A stretch of 31,327 nt of DNA, taken from NCBI GenBank assembly GCA_023431345.1, contig JAEYWK010000143.1, positions 1 through 31,327 on the forward strand, given 5' to 3'. A model generated the notes under the pieces. The model worked only from the letters and a program-made list of their open reading frames with translations. It did no database searches and was not told the origin of the DNA. The DNA comes from Pseudomonadota bacterium (GTDB lineage Bacteria; Myxococcota_A; Polyangia; Polyangiales; Polyangiaceae). This document shows positions 21,591 through 29,474 of the stretch, piece by piece. The number at the start of each line of letters is the position of its first letter. Position 1 is the stretch's first letter. The position numbers and the translations under genes are program-made.

Positions 21591-23036
21591 ATGTCTTCCG
21601 TTCCGGCTCCCACTGACGCTGCAGCGCCGCCTCACCCTCTGCTCGGCACGACCCTGCGCGGCACCTATCGAATCTTGAGGACACTCGATCAGGGTGGAAT
21701 GGGCATGGTGTTCGAGGCGGAGCACGTTCGCCTCAAGCGGCACGTCGCCGTGAAAGTCCTCGCTCAGCATTTGGCCAAAGACGCGCACGCGCTGGCGCGG
21801 TTCAATCGCGAGGCCGAAATCATCTCGCAGCTGCAGCACCCCCACGTGGTCCAAGTCACGGATTTCGACACGACCGAACAGGGTGAACCGTATTTGGTGA
21901 TGGAGCTGTTGTCCGGTGAAAGCCTGGCGTCGCGTCTGGAACGCGAAAGGTGCTTACCCATCGTCGACGCCGTGCGCATCGCCTACCAGGTCTCGTCCGG
22001 CTTGGCCGCCGCGCACGCCGCCAACATCGTGCACCGCGATCTGAAGCCGGCAAACATTTTCCTGTCGCGGGTGGCCGGTCAGGGCGTGCTCGTCAAGCTG
22101 CTCGACTTCGGCATCAGCAAGCGTACCGGCGCCGGCAAGGGGCTCACCGGCGAATACGACATCCTCGGCACGCCGGACTACATGGCGCCCGAGCAGGCGC
22201 TCGGAAAGACGGCGCAGGTCGACCATCGCGGCGACCAGTACGCGCTGGCGGTGATCACCTACGAGATGCTGGCCGGGCGCACGCCGTTCGCCGGCAGCGA
22301 CGTGATGGAGGTGCTGCGCCAAGTGATCAGCGCCGAGCCGCCGCCGCTAGAGCAGCTCGCGCCGCACACGCCGGGCGAAATCGGCGAGGTGCTCCGCCGC
22401 GCGCTATCGAAAGAGCCGGACCAGCGCTTCGCCAGCATCACCGAGCTCGCGACCGCGCTGCTTCGCGCCTCCGGCATGTCGCTCCCGCCGCCCGTCGACG
22501 CCTTGAGCGTGGCGCTAACCGTGCCAGCGGGCCCTCAACCCAGCGATCCGGGCGTTGGTCTCCACGCCGGCTCGGACCGCTTCCAGACGGGCACGCGCGC
22601 GAGGACGCCGGCCGACATGAGCGCGCCCACGCTCGCCAACCCTTTCAGCACGACTGATTTGGCGCGCGCGCTGGACCAAGCGCGCCAGGCCCACGGCATG
22701 GGCGACATCGAGCTCGCCGTGAACAACGCTGAGACGGCGCTGATCGTCGCCGACGCGCTGAACACGGCGGAATCGAGCGCTCACGTCGAGTCCTCACGCA
22801 CGCTGTTGAGCGCCATTTACGAGGCTCGCCTCGGCTCGCTCTCGCAGCGCATGGTCGTGCTTCCACCGACCTCGAAGCAGAAGGTGCGCGTCTCGCCCGA
22901 GCAAGCCTTCTTGCTGTCACGCGTCGACGGCGGCGTCACGCTCGACGAAGCGATCGATCTCTCGCCGCTCCCGCGTCAGAAGACGCTGCGGCTGCTCGTT
23001 TCGATGTTACGGCAAGGCCTCATCGCCGCCGAGTGA
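21591..23036 (+). CDS. Hanks-type serine/threonine protein kinase, soluble
   Basis: 481 residues. Residues 19-295 are a full kinase domain: Gly loop DQGGMGMVFEAEH, VAVKVL with Lys55, E74 or E76 in FNREAEII, HRDLKPANIF with catalytic Asp150, LDFGISK with metal-binding Asp172, GTPDYMAPEQ (APE) and DQYALAVITYEMLAGRTPF. It phosphorylates Ser/Thr on partner proteins. Unlike most PknB-type kinases no membrane segment follows, so it is cytosolic. After a Pro/Ala-rich linker there is a helical segment (LARALDQARQAHGMGDIELAVNNAETALIVADAL, TPR-like in pattern) and a terminal domain (SPEQAFLLSRVDGGVTLDEAIDLSPLPRQKTLRLLVSMLRQGLIAAE), which resembles a winged-helix-like tail seen on other deltaproteobacterial signalling proteins. 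The FHA-GGDEF protein 2.5 kb away is a plausible but unproven reader of its phosphorylation. Confidence 0.95.
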   Translation: MSSVPAPTDAAAPPHPLLGTTLRGTYRILRTLDQGGMGMVFEAEHVRLKRHVAVKVLAQHLAKDAHALARFNREAEIISQLQHPHVVQVTDFDTTEQGEPYLVMELLSGESLASRLERERCLPIVDAVRIAYQVSSGLAAAHAANIVHRDLKPANIFLSRVAGQGVLVKLLDFGISKRTGAGKGLTGEYDILGTPDYMAPEQALGKTAQVDHRGDQYALAVITYEMLAGRTPFAGSDVMEVLRQVISAEPPPLEQLAPHTPGEIGEVLRRALSKEPDQRFASITELATALLRASGMSLPPPVDALSVALTVPAGPQPSDPGVGLHAGSDRFQTGTRARTPADMSAPTLANPFSTTDLARALDQARQAHGMGDIELAVNNAETALIVADALNTAESSAHVESSRTLLSAIYEARLGSLSQRMVVLPPTSKQKVRVSPEQAFLLSRVDGGVTLDEAIDLSPLPRQKTLRLLVSMLRQGLIAAE

Positions 23037-23114
23037 CAGCGCGCTTCGTTGACGCTCGCGTCGCCGTGCGCTATGAATGCGCTCGTCTGATGTTCGTCCA
23101 TAGCGTCCTCGCCA

Positions 23115-23221
23115 TTGCCCTTTGGGGCAACAAGCCGGTTACCACGGCTGGGCAGGGCGTTTGGTGCGCGAGCTGATCGCAATCACCCCAACGCCCTCCC
23201 CGCCGAAAGGCCGTGAGGGCG
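23115..23221 (+). ncRNA. Candidate structured leader with mutually exclusive hairpins
   Basis: Stem 1: TTGCCC (23115-23120) with GGGCAA (23125-23130). Stem 2: AGCCG (23133-23137) with CGGCT (23145-23149). Stem 3: GGGCGTT (23155-23161) plus GGTG (23163-23166) with CACC (23184-23187) plus AACGCCC (23190-23196). Alternative stem: CGCCCTC (23192-23198) with GAGGGCG (23215-23221), capped inside by GCC-GAAA-GGC (23202-23211). Stem 3 and the alternative share 23192-23196 and cannot form together, as in switching leaders. It lies between the Ser/Thr kinase and the first transporter. I could not match it to a known riboswitch class, and there is no T-tract, so any control would act on translation or Rho access. 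Chance pairing in GC-rich DNA is the main alternative. Confidence 0.35.
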
Positions 23222-23272
23222 AGGTCGATCGCTTCTCAGGCTGAAGGCGGAGGCGGGCAGAAGCAGCCGGCC

Positions 23273-24472
23273 ATGTCGTCACCTATCTCTGAAGAACCTA
23301 GCGAGCCTCCCTTATTCAACCGCGGCTTCGCGTTGATCTTGGCGACTCAGCTCGCCTTCGGCTTCTCGTTTTCCAGCTTCTTTTTGCTGCCCAAGTTCGT
23401 CGTGACCGAGCTTTTGGGCACGCCGAGCCAGGTCGGCTACGTCGGGGCGCTGTCCGTGCTCAGCGCGGTGTTGATCTCGCCGCTGTGCGGCAAGCTGCTC
23501 GACCGCGGTCGCCGCCGCCCGCTGATCGTGCTCGGCTGCGCGCTGAGCGGGCTGGTCGCGCTGCCTTACATCGCGGTGCACGAGGTCGGCGCGCTCCTCT
23601 ATGGCCTGCGCCTCGCGCAAGGCATCAGCTACACGCTTTACTTCGTGGGCGTCACCACGCTCGTGGCGGACTTGGCTCCGGCGGCGCGGCTCGGCCAGGC
23701 GCTGGGCTGGATCGGCTGCGCGGGCCTGGTCATGAACGCGGTGGCGACGCTGGTCGCCGAGCGCATCGCCCAGGCCTACAGCTGGAACGCCGTGTTCATC
23801 ACCGCCGCGGTTTCAGGCTTGCTCGGCACACTCTTGTCGCTGCGGCTGCCGGAGCCGGAAAGTCAGGCGATCAGCAAGCGCGCCGCGCTCGCTATGCCGC
23901 GGGCGGCCGCGTCTGCGCCCCGAGCGTTCGGACGCTGGCCGGTGCTGTGGGCCGCCGCTGCGGGCGGCGCCGGCTTCGGCGCGCTGTTCACGTTCGCGCA
24001 GCCCCTCGCGCTCTCGCTCGGTGACACCAACGTCAGCGCCCTCTTCGCCGGTTACACCGTGGCCGCGCTCTTCGTACGGCTCGCCTTCGGCAACATGGCC
24101 GACCGCTTTGGCCGCGCCCGCGTGGGTGGCGTAGCGCTCGGGCTGTACACGCTGGTAGTGGCCACCACCGCCGGGCTGGCTCGCGGCTGGCTCGGTCCGG
24201 TCGGGCTCTTGTTCGGCTTGGCCCACGGCGCGTTCTACCCGTCCATGAACGCTTTGGCGCTCGAAGGCGTCGCGCGTGAGACACGCGGCAGCGTCGGCGC
24301 CTACTTCAACGCCGCCTTCAACGCCGGCGTCCTGCTGGTGACGTTCGCGCTCGGGCACGTGGCGCAGATTTATGGCTACCGCATCGTCTTCTTGCTAGTC
24401 GCAGGCCTCACCGTGTCCGGACTTTTCGCCCTCCTTCGCCAAATGCGCGCCTTCGTCCCGCGCGCGTCGTGA
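23273..24472 (+). CDS. MFS transporter, first of an overlapping pair
   Basis: 399 residues from ATG 23273; an in-frame GTG at 23213 would add 20 unlikely residues. Twelve hydrophobic segments can be followed, beginning FALILATQLAFGFSFSSFFLL. The loop between helices 2 and 3 has the MFS motif A, GKLLDRGRRRPLIV (G-x-x-x-D-R-x-G-R-R), repeated in weaker form after helix 8 as GNMADRFGRARVGG. These mark a proton-coupled major facilitator. The substrate is unknown; overall look is of drug or metabolite efflux permeases. The stop overlaps the next gene's GTG (GTGA at 24469), so both are made together. A 236-nt leader with hairpins precedes it. Confidence 0.9.
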   Translation: MSSPISEEPSEPPLFNRGFALILATQLAFGFSFSSFFLLPKFVVTELLGTPSQVGYVGALSVLSAVLISPLCGKLLDRGRRRPLIVLGCALSGLVALPYIAVHEVGALLYGLRLAQGISYTLYFVGVTTLVADLAPAARLGQALGWIGCAGLVMNAVATLVAERIAQAYSWNAVFITAAVSGLLGTLLSLRLPEPESQAISKRAALAMPRAAASAPRAFGRWPVLWAAAAGGAGFGALFTFAQPLALSLGDTNVSALFAGYTVAALFVRLAFGNMADRFGRARVGGVALGLYTLVVATTAGLARGWLGPVGLLFGLAHGAFYPSMNALALEGVARETRGSVGAYFNAAFNAGVLLVTFALGHVAQIYGYRIVFLLVAGLTVSGLFALLRQMRAFVPRAS

Positions 24473-25662
24473 GCCTCGGTATGCTCGTCGCGCTGTTCAT
24501 CGTCACGTTCCTCGAGAGCTTGGGCGGCACGTTGATTCAGCGCGGCGTGTACTTCTACGCGCACGAGAACCTAGGCTTCAGTCAAAACCAGAACCTGTGG
24601 CTCGCGTTCGGCTTCGGCGTGGCCTACATCGTCGGCGCTTTGACCAGCCACGGCGCCGCGCAGCGCCTCGGAGAGCGCCGGTTGCTGCTCGCCTGCCTGC
24701 TCGGCTTGCTGGCGCTGCACGGCCTGCTCGCGCTCTACCGAGCCCCGTGGTTGATCGTGAGCGCCGTGCTGGCAACGGCGGCGCTGCAGGGTCTCAAATG
24801 GCCGGTGGTCGAGAGCTACGTCAGCGCCGGCCGCTCGCCGCGGCAGCTCCTGCCGCTGCTCGGTCGCTACAACGTCACCTGGGCGACCGCCGGCTTCGTT
24901 GCAATGGGCGTCACGGGCCTGATCTTGGGTACCCGCATACCGGCGCTCTTCTTTTGGATCCCGGCGCTGCTGAACGTGGTCTGCCTGCTGCTCTCGCTGA
25001 GCTTGCCCGCGGCCCCCGTCCACCTCGACCATGCGCACCCCGAGCGTCCCGCGCCCGCCGAGCTCGACGCCATTCGCGCGCTGCTCGGCTCCGCGCGCTG
25101 GTCGATGACGGGCAGCTACGCCCTGCTGTACGTGGTGGCGCCGCTGATGCCGACGCTGCTCGCGGGCTTGGCGCTACCGGTAACGCTCGCGACGCCCGTC
25201 GCCAGCATCCTCGACGCGGTGCGCGTGGTGGCGTTCGGAGTGTTCGGCGCCCTCAGCGGCTGGCACGGCAAGCGCCTTCCCCTGTGGCTGACCATGGGCG
25301 CGTTGCCGATCGCCTTCTTGCTGATCGTGCTGGGTAATTCGCTGCCGCTCGTGATCATGGGCGAGATCTTGTTCGGCATCGCGGCCGGCTTCTCGTATAC
25401 GGCCGCGCTCTACTACGCGCTCGTGGCCGACAACGCTTCGGTCGACGCGGGCGGCGCGCACGAGGGCTTGATCGGCATCGGGCTTGGTCTAGGTCCGCTG
25501 TCAGGCCTGGCCGGCCAATTGCTCATCGGCGCGCAGCTCCCGTTCGCCTCGCGCGGGCTGGGGCCGTTCATGGCGCTCAGCCTCGCCGTCCTGCCCGTCG
25601 TGGCGCTGTGCGTCGCGGGCTCGGCGCGCGCGTTGTTCAGGCTGCCCGGTCGTCCTGCATGA
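24469..25662 (+). CDS. MFS-like transporter, second of an overlapping pair
   Basis: 397 residues from GTG 24469; ATG 24481 is the alternative. About twelve membrane segments, starting MLVALFIVTFLESLGGTLIQRG. Motif A is weak: after helix 2 the loop reads SHGAAQRLGERRLLLA without the Asp-Arg pair, and after helix 8 SGWHGKRLPLWL. A polar loop (HLDHAHPERPAPAELDAIR) separates the two halves. It is in the MFS fold but clearly diverged from its neighbour, so it is not a recent duplicate. The 4-nt overlap suggests fixed stoichiometry, and a hetero-oligomeric or two-step transport role is conceivable. Its last 26 bp overlap the convergent hybrid kinase gene. Confidence 0.87.
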   Translation: MSLGMLVALFIVTFLESLGGTLIQRGVYFYAHENLGFSQNQNLWLAFGFGVAYIVGALTSHGAAQRLGERRLLLACLLGLLALHGLLALYRAPWLIVSAVLATAALQGLKWPVVESYVSAGRSPRQLLPLLGRYNVTWATAGFVAMGVTGLILGTRIPALFFWIPALLNVVCLLLSLSLPAAPVHLDHAHPERPAPAELDAIRALLGSARWSMTGSYALLYVVAPLMPTLLAGLALPVTLATPVASILDAVRVVAFGVFGALSGWHGKRLPLWLTMGALPIAFLLIVLGNSLPLVIMGEILFGIAAGFSYTAALYYALVADNASVDAGGAHEGLIGIGLGLGPLSGLAGQLLIGAQLPFASRGLGPFMALSLAVLPVVALCVAGSARALFRLPGRPA

Positions 25663-28387
25663 GAGCCTGCAGCTCGGCTTCGAGGCGCTCGACCTGCTGC
25701 TGCAAGCGCAAAAAAACATCGGTCGCCAGCGCCAGCTCTGCGTGGCGCGCGAGCAGCTCGAGCTCCCCCGCGGCTTGCTGCGCGAGCGGCGCCGAGAGAT
25801 TGCCGAAGGCGCCTTTCGCCTTGTGAGCGGCCCGCGCCAGCTCCTGGGCGTCGCCATCGCGCAGGGCCGCTTCCATCGAGCCCAGCAGCAGCGGCCGCTC
25901 TTCCACGAACAAGCGCACGATTTCGGCGAGCAGCGCCCGATCACCGTCCACGCGCGCCAAGAGCTCGACCCGATCGAGCACGCCGCTATCGCCGGCGAGC
26001 GGATCCGGGCTCGGTGCCGCGCCCGGCAGGGAGGCTCGCTCCGCCAGCGCCTCCGCGATCGGGAGCTTGCCGGAGCTGCCCTCGCCCGTGAGCGTGCCGA
26101 CCGGAAGCTGCGCCATCGAGCCGGGCCCGAACGCGCCTTGATCCATCAGCCGCGCGATGGCCGAAAACAACGTGCGCCGCGTGACCGGCTTGGTCACGTA
26201 GTCGTCCGCGCCGGCCGCCAAGCACTCTTCACGGTCACCCTTCATGGCCTGCGCGGTCAGCATCACGATCGGCCGGTGTCCGCCCGCGACGCGCTCGTGC
26301 GCGCGAATTTGCTGGCACACCTCGATGCCGGTGAGCTCGGGCATCTGCACGTCCAGGAAAATCAGGTAAAAATCCCCACCGAGCGCCTGGTCGAGCGCCG
26401 CGCGCCCCGTCTCGACCACGGTGACGTGCGCGCCCACCTTCTCGAGAAAATGTCGCACCACACGCGCATTGACGGCGTTGTCTTCCGCCACCAACACTCG
26501 CAAGCGGCTCGGCGGCGATTGGTAGCGACCGGTCGATTTCACGGTCGAGCTGGCTAGCGACTCCGGGTCCAAATTCGCTCGAGGAAACACCAAATCGACG
26601 TGGAACACGCTGCCGCTACCGACCGTGCTCTTGACGCGGATGCGCCCGCCCATGAGCTCCACCAGCTGCGCGCTGATGGTGAGGCCGAGCCCCGTGCCAC
26701 TCATCGCGCCCACCCGCTCGACTTGGGTGAAAGGCTCGAAGATGCTGGGCAGGCGATCCGCAGGAATGCCGATACCCGTGTCGCGCACGCTGAAGCACAG
26801 CTTCACCTGCTGCTCGTCGCTGTCGCCCTGCATGACGGTGACGCGAATCCGGCCCGAGCGCGTGAACTTGATGGCGTTACCCGTCAAATTTACGAGAATT
26901 TGCTGCAGGCGCAGCGCGTCGCCGACCAAGCCATCGGCCACGTGTAGCCCCACGTCGAGCTCGAACTCGAGGCCCTTACTGCGCGCCAGCTGCGACAGCG
27001 GCTTCAGCGTCGTGTCGAGCAGCTGCCGCAAGCTGAAGGGGATCGCGTCGATCTCGAGCTTCCGCGCTTCGATGCGCGAGACGTCGAGGATGTCGTTGAT
27101 GATGCCGAGCAGGTTCGCGGCCGAAGCGCGGGCTGTCTCGACGTAGTCCTTCTGATCGGGCTGCAGCGGCGTCTCCAGAGCCAGCTCGAGCATCCCGAGC
27201 ACGCCGTTCATCGGCGTGCGGATCTCGTGGCTCATCTTGGCCAAGAACTCGCTCTTGGTGCGCGTCGCCGCCTCTGCCAGCTCCTTCGACCGCGTGAGCG
27301 ATTCTTCCGCCAGCTTGCGCGCCGTGATGTCGATCGTCATGCCGACGCGCTCGCGATCCGTGCCCTCGCCGCCCGCGACGGCGGCGCGTGAATAGACCCA
27401 GCGCACGGTGCCGTCGGCGTGCAGGAAGCGGAGCTCGGCCTCCCACTCCGTCCCCCGCTGCGCGGCTTTCACCCAGAGGTTTCGGCAGCGTTCGCGATCA
27501 TCGGGGTGCAGCGCTTGCACCCAGCCCGTGCCCATCGCGTCTTGGGCGCTGATCCCGGCGAGGCGACACCACTCGTCGTTCGCGAACGTGCAGCGCGCGT
27601 GCGGATCGCAGCGGTAGATGCCGACGGGGGCGCGCATGGCCAAATCGCGGAAGCGGTGCTCGCTGCCTTCGAGCTCACCGAGCAAGGCGCGCTGGGCGAT
27701 GGTGCGACGAAAAGCCGACAGCGCGACGACCCCCTGGACGGTGATCACACCCAGCACCAAGAACGTGCGCGAGCTGGCGGGAGCCTGCGCGAACGCCGCC
27801 GCCAAGATCGCGAGAGTGGACACGAAGCTGCCGTAAATCAGCATGCTCTTCATGGTGAAGAACAGCAGCCCGCCCGCCGCCAGCAGCGCGAACAGCCCCA
27901 TCAAGTAGCCTGGCGCTAGCTGGTTGATGGCAGCGATGGTGAAGAAGTGCGTCGTGATCAGCGCTGCTACCGCATGGATGGCGCTCAGCAGGTGCCGCTC
28001 CCACTTGCGACGCAGCGAGGCGAGGCCGACCGCGCAGCAGACGGCGGTGATGGCGGCCCGCAGCCACCACGGATCGTAGGCGCCCGGCGAGACCCACAGC
28101 AGCACCGGCTGCCACGCGAGGTACAGCACCCCCACCACCACGATCAAGATACGTGAGACGTGTGACAGTCGATCGCGAGCGCCCGACGAAATCGCGCGCA
28201 GCTCCGGCAAACTGTAGCGCGGCACCTCGCTGTAGCGCGGCACCTCGCTGTAGCGTGGCAATTGACTGTGGCGCGGTGCTTGGCTGTATCGCGGCCCTTG
28301 GCTGTAGCGTGGCTGCTCGCTCAACGCGGAAGCCTCGCCGGCGCGCGTCCCCCTCGGCGCGGGCGGGGGTGGGGAGCTTTGCGACAC
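25637..28387 (-). CDS. Hybrid sensor histidine kinase with PAS, receiver and Hpt domains
   Basis: 916 residues from GTG 28387; GGGAG lies only 1 nt ahead, so the exact start is unsure. Residues 25-59 are six PRYSxx repeats. Then come about six membrane helices (78-226), a PAS domain with PAC tail (about 240-360; FRDLAMRAPVGIYRCD, ITARKLAEESL) and the phosphoacceptor SHEIRTPMNGVLGM (His387). The ATPase domain has N box NLTGNAIKF, G1 DTGIGIP, F box IFEPFTQVE and G2 GTGLGLTIS. The receiver (about 629-745) has DN at 645-646-like VAEDNAVN, phosphoacceptor Asp679 in FLDVQMP, and K in VTKPV. The C-terminal Hpt domain has AHKAKGAFGN with His855. This is a complete internal phosphorelay His-Asp-His; the final response regulator is not adjacent. 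Confidence 0.95.
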   Translation of the reverse strand: MSQSSPPPPAPRGTRAGEASALSEQPRYSQGPRYSQAPRHSQLPRYSEVPRYSEVPRYSLPELRAISSGARDRLSHVSRILIVVVGVLYLAWQPVLLWVSPGAYDPWWLRAAITAVCCAVGLASLRRKWERHLLSAIHAVAALITTHFFTIAAINQLAPGYLMGLFALLAAGGLLFFTMKSMLIYGSFVSTLAILAAAFAQAPASSRTFLVLGVITVQGVVALSAFRRTIAQRALLGELEGSEHRFRDLAMRAPVGIYRCDPHARCTFANDEWCRLAGISAQDAMGTGWVQALHPDDRERCRNLWVKAAQRGTEWEAELRFLHADGTVRWVYSRAAVAGGEGTDRERVGMTIDITARKLAEESLTRSKELAEAATRTKSEFLAKMSHEIRTPMNGVLGMLELALETPLQPDQKDYVETARASAANLLGIINDILDVSRIEARKLEIDAIPFSLRQLLDTTLKPLSQLARSKGLEFELDVGLHVADGLVGDALRLQQILVNLTGNAIKFTRSGRIRVTVMQGDSDEQQVKLCFSVRDTGIGIPADRLPSIFEPFTQVERVGAMSGTGLGLTISAQLVELMGGRIRVKSTVGSGSVFHVDLVFPRANLDPESLASSTVKSTGRYQSPPSRLRVLVAEDNAVNARVVRHFLEKVGAHVTVVETGRAALDQALGGDFYLIFLDVQMPELTGIEVCQQIRAHERVAGGHRPIVMLTAQAMKGDREECLAAGADDYVTKPVTRRTLFSAIARLMDQGAFGPGSMAQLPVGTLTGEGSSGKLPIAEALAERASLPGAAPSPDPLAGDSGVLDRVELLARVDGDRALLAEIVRLFVEERPLLLGSMEAALRDGDAQELARAAHKAKGAFGNLSAPLAQQAAGELELLARHAELALATDVFLRLQQQVERLEAELQALMQDDRAA
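28212..28319 (-). repeat. Six 18-bp tandem repeats coding PRYSxx
   Basis: Six consecutive 18-bp units start at 28212, 28230, 28248, 28266, 28284 and 28302; the first two are identical (CTGTAGCGCGGCACCTCG) and the others differ at a few positions. On the coding strand they give the hexapeptides PRYSEV, PRYSEV, PRHSQL, PRYSQA, PRYSQG and a terminal variant. The unit is a multiple of three, so copy number can change without a frameshift. There are no spacers, so it is not a CRISPR. Confidence 0.9.
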
Positions 28388-28473
28388 GCTCCCAAAACGA
28401 CGGCGCCGACGACCAACTTAAGCGCCGAAGGACCGTGAAAAGCCGGAAGAAACGGCCACTAGGCGCCCCTCCG

Positions 28474-28492
28474 CGCGACAAATTGCGTCGCG
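28474..28492. promoter_or_regulatory. Palindromic hairpin in divergent promoter region
   Basis: CGCGAC (28474-28479) and GTCGCG (28487-28492) flank a 7-nt A/T-richer loop in the 247-bp interval between the hybrid kinase and the ACT gene. It could be an operator for either. Further along, TAAAAT at 28563-28568 is the best -10-like element for the plus-strand gene, but no matching -35 sequence was found. Confidence 0.3.
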
Positions 28493-28634
28493 AGCCGGGC
28501 CCTACCACCTGGCCCCACATTGGAGCGCGCTGATGCGAGCACGCCGCGCCGTGCGCCTCGCCTAAAATGTAGCTCGTTCGATATCGCAGCGACACGCTCC
28601 GAACACACTCGGCGGTGGAGCCTCGACGCTGCCC

Positions 28635-29435
28635 ATGGTGCCTTCTTCGAGCCCCACCTCCGCGCCGGATCCCATTTCCGAGTTGGTAGCTTCGATGCCA
28701 GCGGCCTACCCGCAGATCTTCGAGCGGCGCGACATCGTGGAGCACGCGGCGCTGATCGCTCAGCGCAAGCGCGCCCGCGCGCACGCGGCCGAGTGGCGAC
28801 AGCTGCCGGGCGGCACGCTCATCGTCTGCGTGATCGCGGATGACGTGCCGGGCTTGCTGTCGCTGGTGAGCGCCGCGTTCGTGGCGCACCACCTCGACGT
28901 CACCTCGGCGCAAATCTTTTGCCGCGAGACGCATCAGGGCAAGGAGGCGGTCGACTTCTTTTGGCTCAAGCGCGCGCGCCCGTCACTGCTCCCGCAGACC
29001 ATCGATCGCAGCGAGATCCAGAGCGTCAGCCGCATGCTCGACGAGCTGGTCGGCGAGGAAGCGCAGGCACGGAAGCTCGCGGTTCATGAGCTCGAGCGGA
29101 TGGCGCCCGAAATGCCGGTGCGCCCGCGCGTCTTCTACGACACGCGCGCGCTCCGCCGAGGCGACGTCATCTTGAATGTCGTCACCCCGGATCGCCCGGG
29201 CCTGCTGCTCGCCATTACCCTGTCCTTCGCCCGCCAGGGCCTGGAGGTGATGGCCTCGGAGGTGCGCACCGATCAGGGGGTGGCGAGCGACCGCTTCACG
29301 CTACGCGACGCCCGAGGCGGCTCACTGTCAGCCAACCGCCTCGCCGACATCCAGCGCCAAATCATCACCGCGCTCAAGACCGAGGCAGCGCCGGGAACGG
29401 CCGGACCCATCAGTCCGCTCGACGATCTAGAGTAG
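28635..29435 (+). CDS. Standalone tandem ACT-domain protein, GlnD C-terminus-like
   Basis: 266 residues from ATG 28635. Two ACT domains: residues about 61-135 (TLIVCVIADDVPGLLSLVSAAFVAHHLDVTSAQIF) and 176-246 (DVILNVVTPDRPGLLLAITLSFARQGLEVMASEV, then GVASDRFTLRDARGG). Both have the D-x-P-G-L-L core at the first helix, where small ligands bind. The pair, with its R-V-F-Y-D lead-in, looks like the C-terminal sensor of GlnD, the PII uridylyltransferase that reads glutamine. The nucleotidyltransferase and HD domains of GlnD are absent, and the N-terminal 60 residues hold no catalytic motif. A free-standing amino acid sensor or regulatory partner is the likely role. Confidence 0.88.
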   Translation: MVPSSSPTSAPDPISELVASMPAAYPQIFERRDIVEHAALIAQRKRARAHAAEWRQLPGGTLIVCVIADDVPGLLSLVSAAFVAHHLDVTSAQIFCRETHQGKEAVDFFWLKRARPSLLPQTIDRSEIQSVSRMLDELVGEEAQARKLAVHELERMAPEMPVRPRVFYDTRALRRGDVILNVVTPDRPGLLLAITLSFARQGLEVMASEVRTDQGVASDRFTLRDARGGSLSANRLADIQRQIITALKTEAAPGTAGPISPLDDLE

Positions 29436-29474
29436 CGGTTGGTGGCGCGGGCCAGCTGAGCCAAGCTGCCGCGC

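Noticed and set aside
21180..21854. 224-residue minus-strand open frame over the non-coding stretch
   Set aside because: Overlaps the kinase N-terminus antisense, has biased composition and no motif, and lacks a credible ribosome site.
23090..23176. 28-residue open frame (MFVHSVLAIALWGNKPVTTAG...) considered as a leader or precursor peptide
   Set aside because: No ribosome site ahead of the ATG, and its sequence is better explained by consecutive RNA stem-loops; no peptide-modifying enzyme is nearby.
23230..23272. Resemblance to the SRP RNA core (CAGGCTGAAGG...GAAGCAGCCGG)
   Set aside because: The invariant GGAAGGAAGCAGCC order and the symmetric internal loops are absent; the match is chance similarity.
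27419..27919. Plus-strand open frames over the hybrid kinase
   Set aside because: Antisense shadows of a gene with complete PAS, kinase, receiver and Hpt motifs.
28212..28319. Regular short repeats considered as a CRISPR array
   Set aside because: Units abut without spacers and encode in-frame hexapeptides.
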